Shown: positions 15,481 to 24,204 of the stretch, piece after piece | Layout of the letters: every line of letters begins with the position of its first letter | Position numbering within the stretch: the first letter of the stretch is position 1 | Assembly (NCBI GenBank): GCA_034434015.1 | Contig: DAOUAB010000111.1 | Coordinates: forward strand, 10,491-74,490 | DNA length: 64,000 nucleotides | Source of the DNA: SpSt-583 sp034434015 | GTDB lineage: Bacteria > Chloroflexota > Anaerolineae > Anaerolineales > UBA6663 | Reading direction: 5' to 3' | Translations under genes and position numbers: made by a program | Notes under the pieces: generated by a model | What the model was told of the DNA's origin: nothing | Seen by the model: only the letters and a program-made list of their open reading frames with translations | The model's database searches: none

Positions 15481-16805
15481 GCGCCGGGGAAGTGGGCGGG
15501 GCGGCGTCCCGGCGTGTGGCCATCGTGGGCGCGGGGCCGGCCGGGCTGGCCGCCGCCTACGACCTGACGCGCGCCGGGCACGCCGTGGTGGTCTACGAGG
15601 CCGCGCCCGAGGTCGGCGGCCTGGCCTCCGGCTTCAAGGCCCCGCATTGGGATTGGTATCTGGAGAAGTATTACCACCACTGGTTCCAAAGCGACAAAGC
15701 GATCCTGGGGCTGATCGCCGAATTGGGCTGGAGCGACCAGGTGATCTTCCCGCGCCCGTACACGGTGGTGTACGTGAACGGCAAATTCCAGCCGCTTGAC
15801 TCGCCGCTGCAGGCCATTCGCTTCTTCCTGGGCAATTTCTCGCTGATCGACATGGTCCGGTTTGGCCTGGCCACGGCTTACCTGCGCGTCACGCCCTGGT
15901 GGCAGCCGCTGGAGCGCGTGACGGCGGACGCCTGGGCGCGGGCCTGGTATGGCGAGCGCGTTTATCAGGCGCTGTGGCGTCCCATGCTGGTGGGCAAATT
16001 CGGCGAGGCCAACCTGCCGATCGTCAACATGGCCTGGCTGTGGGCGCGCCTGCACGCGCGCACCACGCGCCTGGGGACGTTCGTGGGCGGCTTCCAGACT
16101 TTCCTGAACCGGCTGGCCGACGTGGTCCGCCGCCAGGGCGCCGAGACCCGCCTGAGCAGCGCTGTGACCGAGATCAAGGCGCTCCACGACGGGCGGCTGG
16201 CCGTGGTCACGGCTCAGGGCGCGCGCACCTTCGACGCCGTGATCTCGACCTCGTCCCCGGCGCTCATGGCGCGCATCGCGCCGGACCTGCCGCTGGCCTA
16301 CTCGGCGCAATTGCGCGCGCTCAAGAGCATGGGCGCGGTGGTGATGGTGCTGGCCCTCAAGCAGCGGCTGACGTCGTACTATTGGCACAACCTGCCCAAG
16401 GAGGCCGGGTTCCCCTTCCTGGCGATGGTGGAGCACACCAACTACATCGACCCGCGCCACTACGGCGGCGACCACATTGTGTACTGCGGGGATTATCTGG
16501 AGCCGGACCACGAATACTTCCAGATGGATCAGGCCGCGCTCCTGGAGCGCTTCCTGCCCGCCCTGCAGCGCTTCAACCCGCAGTTCGACCGGAGCTGGGT
16601 GAAGGCCGCCTGGCTGTGGAAGACGGCCTACGCCCAGCCGGTGCCGCCGGTGGGCCACTCGCAGAATATCCCGCCGCTGCGCACGCCGGTGCCAGGCCTG
16701 TATTTCGCCTCCATGAGCCAGGTGTATCCGTGGGATCGCGGGACCAACTTCGCGGTGGAGATCGGGCGCCGGGTGGCTGGAATGGTGAAGGACGATCTGC
16801 GATAG
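15477..16805 (+). CDS. FAD/NAD(P)-dependent oxidoreductase (amine oxidase/protoporphyrinogen oxidase-like)
   Basis: The 442-residue protein starts with a Rossmann motif for FAD (VAIVGAGPAGLAAAYDL) followed by VYEAAPEVGGLASGF, and ends with a second FAD-contact region containing YPWDRGTNFAVEIGRRVAG. The overall layout is that of amine oxidase/UDP-galactopyranose mutase-like flavoproteins. Substrate is unknown; pairing with the flippase-like gene suggests modification of a lipid or lipid-linked sugar (inference). The ATG lies within the previous stop codon overlap. Confidence 0.85.
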   Translation: MSAGEVGGAASRRVAIVGAGPAGLAAAYDLTRAGHAVVVYEAAPEVGGLASGFKAPHWDWYLEKYYHHWFQSDKAILGLIAELGWSDQVIFPRPYTVVYVNGKFQPLDSPLQAIRFFLGNFSLIDMVRFGLATAYLRVTPWWQPLERVTADAWARAWYGERVYQALWRPMLVGKFGEANLPIVNMAWLWARLHARTTRLGTFVGGFQTFLNRLADVVRRQGAETRLSSAVTEIKALHDGRLAVVTAQGARTFDAVISTSSPALMARIAPDLPLAYSAQLRALKSMGAVVMVLALKQRLTSYYWHNLPKEAGFPFLAMVEHTNYIDPRHYGGDHIVYCGDYLEPDHEYFQMDQAALLERFLPALQRFNPQFDRSWVKAAWLWKTAYAQPVPPVGHSQNIPPLRTPVPGLYFASMSQVYPWDRGTNFAVEIGRRVAGMVKDDLR

Positions 16806-16840
16806 CCCGGCGGGCGCCGGTCAGCCCGCCAATTTCCATC

Positions 16841-16867
16841 GTCGCCCCGGCGAAAGCCGGGGCCCAG
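16841..16867. repeat. dispersed palindromic repeat, single copy
   Basis: GTCGCC-CCGGCGAAAGCCGG-GGCCCAG matches the element at 7287-7313 and 17155-17181. It begins the gene-free stretch 16806-17305. Confidence 0.65.
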
Positions 16868-16965
16868 CAGCTGTAGTTAACTCAACAGTTTCCGGGCCTG
16901 GATGCCGCCCCTGGGTACAGGGGACGCCGGCATGGCGTTGTATCAGCCGATCCCCTTTTAGTTTA

Positions 16966-17099
16966 CGTTCGCCCTGAGTGCGGGCCTCGCGCGTAGCGCG
17001 AGGCCTTAAGGCTTGGCGAAGCCAAGCCCGTAGTCGAAAGGCACGTCTCGACCGTTCGTCCTTCGACAGGCTCAGGAGGCTCATGGCTCGGCGCGAACG
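16966..17099. repeat. complex inverted-repeat element
   Basis: Outer arms CGTTCGC (16966-16972) and GCGAACG (17093-17099) enclose two perfect hairpins, 16984-17004 (9 bp, GTA loop) and 17010-17028 (8 bp, GAA loop), plus a CCTTCGACAGGCTCAGG segment typical of palindromic intergenic elements found widely in bacterial genomes. No frame with coding character is seen. Confidence 0.6.
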
Positions 17100-17154
17100 G
17101 CACAGAGGCAATCGGAAAATGATATAGAGCGATTGCCGATATAGTTTACGGCAG

Positions 17155-17224
17155 GTCATTCCGGCGAAGGCCGGAATCCAGCGAATTTGGGCGGGACCTG
17201 GACCCCGGCTTGCGCCGGGGTGAC
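17155..17224. repeat. inverted pair of dispersed palindromic repeats (REPIN-like)
   Basis: Copy one (17155-17181, GTCATT-CCGGCGAAGGCCGG-AATCCAG) faces an inverted copy (17198-17224). The arrangement and spacing resemble the pair at 7287-7370. Confidence 0.7.
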
Positions 17225-17252
17225 GTCAACGCAAGCGGAATTCGGTATAGAT

Positions 17253-17279
17253 GAACCCCGGCTTTCAGAGCCGGGGTTC
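17253..17279. terminator. hairpin beyond the esterase gene, possible terminator
   Basis: A 10-bp stem GAACCCCGGC/GCCGGGGTTC (17253-17262, 17270-17279) lies 26 bases beyond the esterase stop on the minus strand. There is no good T-run on the minus side and only GTGTTT on the plus side. Confidence 0.4.
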
Positions 17280-17305
17280 GTGTTTGGCGGCTGCGAGGCG
17301 GCTGA

Positions 17306-18265
17306 CTATGGCGATAAGATGTCGGCGTCCGGTTCCGGCGAGGGCAGGGAGCGCCAGTCCGCGGCGTAGAAGCGCAGATAGTCGCGCACGTGCTGTGACC
17401 AGTACGTCTCGCTGTGGCCGCCGGCCTGCAGGATGAAGGTGTGGTCCAGCTTGAACCAGGTGAACACCTGGTCGAGCCAGATCGGGCTGCGGAGGGTGGC
17501 GTCGTTCTCGCCGCTGTCGATATAGATGGCGGGCGGGGGCCTGTCCTTCAATTGCCGCGCCCAATCCAGGATGGACAGCTCGTCGTCGTAGAAGACCGCC
17601 GGGCTGTGCAGCCCGATGCGTCCGAAGAGCAGCGGGTAGCGCAGGCCGAAGTGGACGGCCCAGCCGCCGCCGCGCGAGAGGCCGCCGATGGCGCGCGCCT
17701 CGCGCTCCGGGCGGGTCCGGTAATGGGCGTCTATATAGGGGAGCAGGTCCTGCACCAGGGCCGGGTCCAGCCGCGCATCGCGCCGGTCGCGCGGCATCAC
17801 GATGATCAGCGGCGCGATCTCGCCCGCCGCGATTAACTCGTCCGCCGCCGCCGTCACCCCCAGGCGCTCCCACTGGTCCTCGGTGAAACCCAGCCCGTGC
17901 AGCAGATACAGCGTCGGATAGCGACCGGTTGAGGCGGCGTAGCAGGGCGGCAGATAAAGGCGCGTATCAATCGCGTAGCGCAGGACCGGGGACGGGACCT
18001 GGAGAGTGGCCGTGATCCCGACAGTGTCGGCGCAGGCGGTGGGCGTCGGTGTGGCGGTGGGCGTCGGCGTGGCGGTGATCGTCGGCGTGCCGGTCGGCGT
18101 GGGGCTGGCCGTGGGCGTCGGGCCGAGAGACGGCGTGGCCCAGGGGCGGGGCGTCGGCTCCCCGGCCGCCCGGGCCACGGCCGGATCGGAAGGCGGCCAG
18201 GACGCCGCCGGCGCGCAGGCCGTCAGGCCGATAACCAGGACAGTGAGGAGGAGGACATTCCGCAT
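17306..18265 (-). CDS. esterase-family lipoprotein (alpha/beta hydrolase)
   Basis: The 319-residue protein has a lipoprotein signal with lipobox LTAC at about residues 14-17, then a Pro/Thr-rich spacer (about 35-78, TPTPT-type repeats) and an esterase D/putative-esterase domain. The nucleophile elbow is GLSRGG. The acid is probably the Asp of YIDSGEND, and the base the His of AGGHSETYW. It would be an extracytoplasmic, membrane-anchored esterase of unknown substrate. GGAGGAG-like sequence is absent on its own strand; the ATG at 18265 is the natural signal-peptide start. Confidence 0.87.
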   Translation of the reverse strand: MRNVLLLTVLVIGLTACAPAASWPPSDPAVARAAGEPTPRPWATPSLGPTPTASPTPTGTPTITATPTPTATPTPTACADTVGITATLQVPSPVLRYAIDTRLYLPPCYAASTGRYPTLYLLHGLGFTEDQWERLGVTAAADELIAAGEIAPLIIVMPRDRRDARLDPALVQDLLPYIDAHYRTRPEREARAIGGLSRGGGWAVHFGLRYPLLFGRIGLHSPAVFYDDELSILDWARQLKDRPPPAIYIDSGENDATLRSPIWLDQVFTWFKLDHTFILQAGGHSETYWSQHVRDYLRFYAADWRSLPSPEPDADILSP

Positions 18266-18349
18266 CCGGACAAAGAAACCCGCCGTTTGGGGAGTAGCCC
18301 CGCCCGACGGGAGCGCCTGTTGCCTGACAGTTTAGGCCGGCGGCCGGAT

Positions 18350-18377
18350 TTGGTCAACCCGGCGGTTGGGGTAGAAT
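18350..18377 (+). promoter_or_regulatory. candidate phoU promoter
   Basis: TTGGTC (18350-18355) and TAGAAT (18372-18377) are 16 bases apart, 31 bases before the phoU start. Confidence 0.45.
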
Positions 18378-18408
18378 AGCGGGCAGCCCGAGGAAAGGAG
18401 TCGCCGCC

Positions 18409-19071
18409 GTGCCCTCATCGCGCAGTATCCTGGATCGCGAGTTCGCCGAGATCCGCGATAACCTCCTGCGCATCGGCTACCTGGTGGACGCCGCGATCGA
18501 GCGCGCCATGCAGTCGCTCAACGCCCACGACGCCGGGCTGGCGCGCCAGGTGATCGACGACGACGCCGCGATTAACGAGCTGCGCTTCGCCATCGAAGAG
18601 GCCTGCCTGCGCCTGATCGCCACCCAGCAGCCGGCCGCCGGCGACCTGCGCACGGCCATGGCGGCGGTGAGCATCGCCACCGACATCGAGCGCATGGCCG
18701 ACCACGCCACCGGCATCGCCAAGACGGTGCTGCGCATGGGCGCCGACGCCCCGCCGCGGCCGCTGGTTGACCTGAACCCCATGGCGCAGACCGCCCGGCG
18801 CATGTTCCAGGCCGCGCTGGATGCCTACGTCGCCCGGGACGCGGAGGCCGCCCGGCGCGTGGCGGCCGAGGACGACGAGGTCGACCACATGTACAAGGCG
18901 CTGTTCGACGAGCTGATCCAGAAGATGGCGCGCGACCCGTCCGTCGTCGCGCACTGCACCTACCTGCTCTGGTGCGGCCACAACCTGGAGCGCATCGGCG
19001 ACCGGGTGACCAACATCGCCGAGCGCATCATCTTCATGCTGACGGGCACCCTCAAAGAGCTCAACGTCTAG
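18409..19071 (+). CDS. phoU: phosphate-signalling accessory protein PhoU
   Basis: The 220-residue protein consists of two PhoU three-helix repeats, the second containing MADHATGIAK-type and later GDRVTNIAERI metal-binding signatures (ERMADHA near 95-101; ERIGDRVTNIAE near 200-211). PhoU represses phosphate uptake and signalling through the Pst transporter and PhoR. No pst genes are nearby. The GTG start has AAAGGAG at 18393-18399. Its stop overlaps the converging UDG gene by four bases. Confidence 0.92.
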   Translation: MPSSRSILDREFAEIRDNLLRIGYLVDAAIERAMQSLNAHDAGLARQVIDDDAAINELRFAIEEACLRLIATQQPAAGDLRTAMAAVSIATDIERMADHATGIAKTVLRMGADAPPRPLVDLNPMAQTARRMFQAALDAYVARDAEAARRVAAEDDEVDHMYKALFDELIQKMARDPSVVAHCTYLLWCGHNLERIGDRVTNIAERIIFMLTGTLKELNV

Positions 19072-19679
19072 AACAGGCTCAACTGCTCGGCCGGCGGCTC
19101 GTCGTCCGCGGCCGGGGCCTGGCCGGCGCCGGCGATGAGCGCCGGCAGTTTCTTAAAGTCCTCGATCAGCGGGTCCCTGAATTTGGGCTGGTGCAGGGCG
19201 GCGGCCGGATGGAACATCGCCACCACCCGCCGGCCGTTCACCAGGCGCGCCTGGCCGTGCAGGTCCGAGATCTTGGCGTTGGGGAAGAAACGCGCCATGG
19301 AGAAGCGCCCCAAGGTGACGATGACTTTGGGGTTGAGGGCCGCGATCTGGCGGTCCAGGTAATCGCCGCACGCCGCCAGTTCGTCCGGCTGGGGATCCCG
19401 GTTGCCGGGAGGCCGGCACTTGACGACGTTCGTGATGAACACGGCCTCGCGCGGCAGGCCGATCAGCGCCAGCAGTTCCTCCAGAAACTTGCCGGCCGCG
19501 CCCACAAACGGGCGTCCCTGCTGGTCTTCATGGAAGCCGGGCCCCTCGCCGATGAACAGGAGCTGCGCGTCCGCCGGCCCTTCGCCCGGCACCGTCCGGT
19601 TGCGGCTCTGGTGCAGGGGGCAGCGCGTGCAGGCGGCGATTTCGGCGGCGACGGCGTCCAGGCTTTCTTGGGGGGTCAT
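19068..19679 (-). CDS. family 4 uracil-DNA glycosylase with [4Fe-4S] cluster
   Basis: The 203-residue enzyme removes uracil from DNA. Four cysteines expected to bind the iron-sulfur cluster are present: C17, C20, C88 and C104. The active-site motif GEGPGFHED (about 45-52) and the late MFHPAAAL histidine motif fit family 4/5 UDGs. It is the last gene of the minus-strand set tsaE-tsaB-rimI-UDG, 15 bases after rimI. Confidence 0.92.
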   Translation of the reverse strand: MTPQESLDAVAAEIAACTRCPLHQSRNRTVPGEGPADAQLLFIGEGPGFHEDQQGRPFVGAAGKFLEELLALIGLPREAVFITNVVKCRPPGNRDPQPDELAACGDYLDRQIAALNPKVIVTLGRFSMARFFPNAKISDLHGQARLVNGRRVVAMFHPAAALHQPKFRDPLIEDFKKLPALIAGAGQAPAADDEPPAEQLSLF

Positions 19680-19694
19680 CGTCCCTCCGGCGGG

Positions 19695-20207
19695 TCAGAA
19701 ATGCACGGTCATCAGCAGGGCGTCCTCGCCGTCGCGGTAGTAGCGCGGGCGGCGGCCGACCTCTTGAAAGTGATGCTTCGCGTACAGGCGCCGCGCGGCG
19801 AGGTTGCTGACCCGCACCTCCAGGGTCGCCAGCTGAGCGCCCTTCTCGCGCGCCCAGCGCAGCAGCTCCAGCAGCAATTGCTCGCCGATGCCGCGCCCGC
19901 GCCAGTCCGGGTGGACGGCCAGGGTGTTGATATGGGCCTCGTCCACCACCAGCCACAATCCGGCGTACCCGACGACGCGCCGGTGGGCGCGGCGGCCCAG
20001 CAGGCGCGTCAGCCAGTGAGCCGGCCCTGGTTCGGCCGGGTCCGGGTCCAGGGCCACAATAAAGTGCGCCTGCTCGTTCTGCTGCAGCTCAAAGCGGTAA
20101 GACTGCTCCGACCAGGGCTGGGGGAAGGAGAGCTGATCGATGGCGATGACCTGGGGGATATCGTCCAGCGTCATCGGCGCGAGGCGGGCTGCGGCGGCGA
20201 CGGTCAT
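19695..20207 (-). CDS. rimI: ribosomal-protein-alanine N-acetyltransferase RimI
   Basis: The 170-residue GNAT acetyltransferase has the acetyl-CoA loop R103-G-R-G-I-G108, a conserved E130 in LEVRVSN and the C-terminal LYAKHHFQEVGRRPRYY. RimI acetylates the N-terminus of ribosomal protein S18 and possibly other proteins. Its ATG overlaps the tsaB stop (ATGA), the common tsaB-rimI pairing. A longer frame upstream belongs to tsaB in another phase and was not used. Confidence 0.9.
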   Translation of the reverse strand: MTVAAAARLAPMTLDDIPQVIAIDQLSFPQPWSEQSYRFELQQNEQAHFIVALDPDPAEPGPAHWLTRLLGRRAHRRVVGYAGLWLVVDEAHINTLAVHPDWRGRGIGEQLLLELLRWAREKGAQLATLEVRVSNLAARRLYAKHHFQEVGRRPRYYRDGEDALLMTVHF

Positions 20208-20872
20208 GCCGCCAATCCTTCCGGCCGCCCGGGGTAGAGCGGCGCGAGCGTCGCCGGGTCGTCCATCTGCCGGCGCTGCAGGCGTTCCCAGCCGATCTCG
20301 GCCAGGAAGCCGGCGCGCCGCAGGGAGAGCGCGGGCGAGGCGAAGGTGGCGCGGCCTTTCAGGGCGCGGAGCTGTTCCGGGGTAGCCGTGTCCCACTCGC
20401 CGCACAGGTGGAGGGGCCCGCGCGCTGTGGTCGCCAGCGTCGCCCAATCCATGATCTCGGCCGGGCCGTCCGCGGCCCACGTCTGACCGTCCCAGCCAAA
20501 GCGGGCCGCGATCACGCGGCCGCGCCCGGCCGGCAACACGGCGACCACCCGCCCCGGGCGCGGCGGTTGAGCGCGCAGGAGGCTTTCAAAGGTGGGCACG
20601 CCGGCCAGCGGGAGCGTGTGGGCGAAGGCCAGGCCCTTGGCCAGCCCCAAGCCGATGCGCAGGCCGGTGTACGATCCGGGGCCGATCGCCACAGCCAGAC
20701 CGGCCAGCGCGCCCGGTTCGACGCCGGCCCGGCGCAGCATCAGGGCCGTCTGGGGCGCCAGTTCGACCGTGTGGTAATTGGCCGTGCGCCAGGAGTGCTC
20801 GGCCAGCACGCGTTGTCCATCATAGAGCGCCAGCGAGATCTGGCGGGTGGCGGTGTCGATGGCGAGGAGCAT
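20204..20872 (-). CDS. tsaB: tRNA threonylcarbamoyladenosine biosynthesis protein TsaB
   Basis: The 222-residue ASKHA-fold protein (LLAIDTATRQISLALYDG; GPGSYTGLRIGLGLAKGLA) is the scaffold partner of TsaD in t6A synthesis. It lacks the metal-binding HxxxH of TsaD, as expected for TsaB. It sits between tsaE (51-base gap) and rimI (4-base overlap). Confidence 0.92.
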   Translation of the reverse strand: MLLAIDTATRQISLALYDGQRVLAEHSWRTANYHTVELAPQTALMLRRAGVEPGALAGLAVAIGPGSYTGLRIGLGLAKGLAFAHTLPLAGVPTFESLLRAQPPRPGRVVAVLPAGRGRVIAARFGWDGQTWAADGPAEIMDWATLATTARGPLHLCGEWDTATPEQLRALKGRATFASPALSLRRAGFLAEIGWERLQRRQMDDPATLAPLYPGRPEGLAA

Positions 20873-20923
20873 GGGGACCGGTGGCAGACGGCAGATAAAC
20901 CGACAACAGACGGCGATGGGCGC

Positions 20924-21418
20924 TCAGCCGAAGGCGGCGTGGCGGAATTCCTGGAGCAGGGTTTCGTAGCGCGGACCGACCGCCTCCATGCGGAAGCCGC
21001 GTTTCTCGGCGTCCACCCAGCGCAGTGTGAGGTTCAGGCGCTCCGGCGGCAGCACCTCCAGGATATGCTCGGGCCACTCGATCATCACCACGCCGCCGGC
21101 GTCGAGCAGGTCCTCGAAACCGAACGCCAGGGCCTCGGCGCCGGAGCGCAGCCGGTAGCAATCCAGGTGCCACAACCGCTGTCCGTCGGCCCGGTGGTAC
21201 TCGTTGACGAGCACAAACGTCGGGCTGGTGACGGACTCCAGAGCGCCCCAGCCGCGGCCCAGGCCGGCGGCGAAGGTGGTCTTGCCGCTGCCGAGCTCGC
21301 CGCTCAGGCAGACCACGTCGCCGGGCGCCAGGCGTTCGCCGAGCCGCACGCCGAGCCGCACGGTCTGTTCGGGCGCGTGGCTGATGAAATCCAGGGAGCG
21401 CTCATCGAGAATCGGCAC
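20924..21418 (-). CDS. tsaE: tRNA threonylcarbamoyladenosine biosynthesis ATPase TsaE
   Basis: The 164-residue protein has the P-loop GELGSGKTTF at about 40-49 followed by TSPTFVLVNEY and WHLDCYRL, the standard TsaE signature. It drives turnover of the TsaB-TsaD complex by ATP hydrolysis. First gene of the tsaE-tsaB-rimI-UDG operon, with a promoter at 21460-21488. Confidence 0.93.
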   Translation of the reverse strand: MPILDERSLDFISHAPEQTVRLGVRLGERLAPGDVVCLSGELGSGKTTFAAGLGRGWGALESVTSPTFVLVNEYHRADGQRLWHLDCYRLRSGAEALAFGFEDLLDAGGVVMIEWPEHILEVLPPERLNLTLRWVDAEKRGFRMEAVGPRYETLLQEFRHAAFG

Positions 21419-21459
21419 AGTCTTGTCTATCGCGCGCGCGCCGCCCGCGGCGCGCCGAA

Positions 21460-21488
21460 ATTATACGTCCCGCCCGAAGGGGCCACAA
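21460..21488 (-). promoter_or_regulatory. promoter of the tsaE operon
   Basis: On the minus strand TTGTGG (21483-21488), 17 bases, then TATAAT (21460-21465), giving a leader of about 35 bases. A possible divergent -10 (TATCAT, 21521-21526) lies 14 bases before the metallophosphoesterase ATG. Confidence 0.6.
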
Positions 21489-21540
21489 GTGAACGCATGC
21501 CGGCCCGGCCTATTTCATGCTATCATGGGGCCGAGCCTCT

Positions 21541-22278
21541 ATGCGCGTCCTGGTCATCTCCGATATCCATGCCAACCTGGTCGCTCTGGAAGCCGTGCTG
21601 GCCGACGCCGCCGGCGCCGCCTATGAGGCCGTCTGGTGCCTGGGCGACCTGGTGGGCTACGGCCCGCAGCCGAACGAATGCATCGAGCGCGTTCGAGCGC
21701 TGGACCGCCTGGTCTGCCTGGTGGGCAACCACGACAAGGCCGTGCTGGGCGAGCTGGACATCAACGCCTTCAATCACGACGCGCGCGCCGCTATCCTGTG
21801 GACGCGGGAAACCCTGACGCCCGCGAACCGCGCCTACCTGCAGTCGCTCATGCCCCTGCACACGGTGGGCGACTTCACCCTGGCGCACGCCTCGCCCCGC
21901 CAGCCGATCTGGGAGTACATCCTCAACCGTTACATCGCCCGCGACAATTTCCCCTATTTCAGCACCCCGTACTGCCTGGTCGGGCACACCCATGTCCCGG
22001 CCGTCTACGTGGCGCCCGGCCCGGACGGCGAATGCGGCGAGCTGCCGCCGGACTACGAGCATGTCTTCCGCCTCGACGGGCAGCGGCTGATCATCAACCC
22101 GGGCAGCGTCGGCCAGCCGCGCGACAGCATCCCCGACGCCGCCTACGCCTTCCTCGACACGGACGCCCGGGCCTGGGAGTACCGCCGCGTCCCGTACGAC
22201 GTGGCCGCCACCCAGCGCCAGATGCGGGCCGCCAACTTTCCCGAACGGCTGATCATCCGCATCGCCTACGGCTGGTGA
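21541..22278 (+). CDS. calcineurin-like metallophosphoesterase
   Basis: The 245-residue protein has the dimetal site motifs in order: D8-x-H10 (ISDIHAN), G35-D36 (GDLVGYG), G62-N63-H64-D65, LAHASP and VGHTHVP. It resembles YfcE/Icc-type phosphodiesterases; the substrate cannot be read from sequence. The ATG chosen places the first motif at the usual distance from the N-terminus; an ATG 24 bases upstream lies next to the -10-like TATCAT and is unlikely. Confidence 0.87.
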   Translation: MRVLVISDIHANLVALEAVLADAAGAAYEAVWCLGDLVGYGPQPNECIERVRALDRLVCLVGNHDKAVLGELDINAFNHDARAAILWTRETLTPANRAYLQSLMPLHTVGDFTLAHASPRQPIWEYILNRYIARDNFPYFSTPYCLVGHTHVPAVYVAPGPDGECGELPPDYEHVFRLDGQRLIINPGSVGQPRDSIPDAAYAFLDTDARAWEYRRVPYDVAATQRQMRAANFPERLIIRIAYGW

Positions 22279-22381
22279 CCCGGGCGGCCGAGGCGTGGGC
22301 GCGTCCGGCCGGGAACTTTACCAACGGCCGGGGCGTCAGTTGAGTAAGGCACTTAAGACCACCTCGGAGGAGGGAGCCAGC

Positions 22382-23326
22382 ATGTTGAGGAAAACTTCGC
22401 TGTGGATCGTCCTGCTCGCTTTGGCGTTAGGCGCCTGCGCCCCCGCCGCGGCGCCGGCGCCGGAACCGGGCATGTTCGACCGCGGGGCCGAAGCTCAGTC
22501 CGGCTTCGGCGGATCGGCCGCGCCCGAAGCGGAGGCATTCTACGCGGCGCGTGACGCGGTGGCGCCGGCGGCCGCCCCGCTGGCCGGCAGCCCGGCCTCG
22601 GCCGGCGTCGACCGGCTGGTGATCAAGAACGTCAGCCTGTCGCTGGTCGTCAAAGACCCGGCGGCGGCGGCGGACGCCGTGACGGCCCTGGCCGAGGGCC
22701 TGGGCGGGTTCGTGGTGAGCTCTAACGTCTACCAGGCCTCCGTGGACGCCGCCGGCAACAAGATTATGCAGGCCAACGTCTCCATCCGCGTCCCGGTCGA
22801 GCGCCTGAACGAGGCGCTGGCGCAGTTGAAGGCCCTGTCGGTCACCGGCAAGGCCGAGAGCGAGAACGTCTCCGGCGAGGATGTGACGGCCCAATACACC
22901 GACCTGGAGAGCCAGTTGCGCAACCTCGAGGCGGCCGAGGCTCAACTGCAGGAGATCATGACCGGCGCCAGGCGGACCGAGGACGTGCTCGCCGTCTACA
23001 ATCAGCTGGTCTCCGTCCGCGGCCAGATCGAACAGGTGAAAGGCCAGATGAAGTATTACCGCGAGTCGGCGGCCATGTCGCTGATCAGCGTCAGCCTGCT
23101 GCCGGACGCGCTCAGCCAGCCGATCGAGGTCGGCGGGTGGAAGGCCGAGGGCGTGGCCAAGGAAGCGCTGGAGGCGCTGCTGCGCGCCTTCCAGGGCATC
23201 GCCGGCGCCCTGATCTGGCTCGGGATTTTCGTCCTGCCGCTGGGGCTGCTGTTCGGGGTGCCGCTGTGGCTGATCGGGCGCGCGGCGCTGCGCCGGGCGC
23301 GCAAGCCGAAGACGACCACGGCCTGA
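22382..23326 (+). CDS. DUF4349 lipoprotein
   Basis: The 314-residue protein has a lipoprotein signal with lipobox LGAC near residues 16-19, an Ala/Pro-rich spacer, a DUF4349 domain (about 75-250, containing VERLNEALAQLKAL and a coiled coil SQLRNLEAAEAQLQEI), and a C-terminal membrane segment (about 270-297) followed by a basic tail. A double anchor, lipid at the N-terminus and a membrane helix at the C-terminus, is usual in this family. Function unknown. GGAGGAGG at 22367-22374 supports the ATG. Confidence 0.88.
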   Translation: MLRKTSLWIVLLALALGACAPAAAPAPEPGMFDRGAEAQSGFGGSAAPEAEAFYAARDAVAPAAAPLAGSPASAGVDRLVIKNVSLSLVVKDPAAAADAVTALAEGLGGFVVSSNVYQASVDAAGNKIMQANVSIRVPVERLNEALAQLKALSVTGKAESENVSGEDVTAQYTDLESQLRNLEAAEAQLQEIMTGARRTEDVLAVYNQLVSVRGQIEQVKGQMKYYRESAAMSLISVSLLPDALSQPIEVGGWKAEGVAKEALEALLRAFQGIAGALIWLGIFVLPLGLLFGVPLWLIGRAALRRARKPKTTTA

Positions 23327-23357
23327 TCCCGTCGCCAAGACGGGTCTCCTGAGGCAT

Positions 23358-23388
23358 GTGCGGGGCGCGGTGTCGGCCGGCCCCGCAC
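23358..23388. terminator. hairpin between converging genes, possible terminator
   Basis: A 9-bp stem GTGCGGGGC (23358-23366) / GCCCCGCAC (23380-23388), with a smaller 6-bp hairpin at 23328-23344. No clear T-run on either side. Confidence 0.35.
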
Positions 23389-23429
23389 GGCGTTTAAGCG
23401 GACCGGGCCGCCGCCCGGCGCGGCCGTGA

Positions 23430-24182
<753 letters not shown>

Positions 24183-24204
24183 CGTGAACAACCCGGCCGG
24201 CCGG

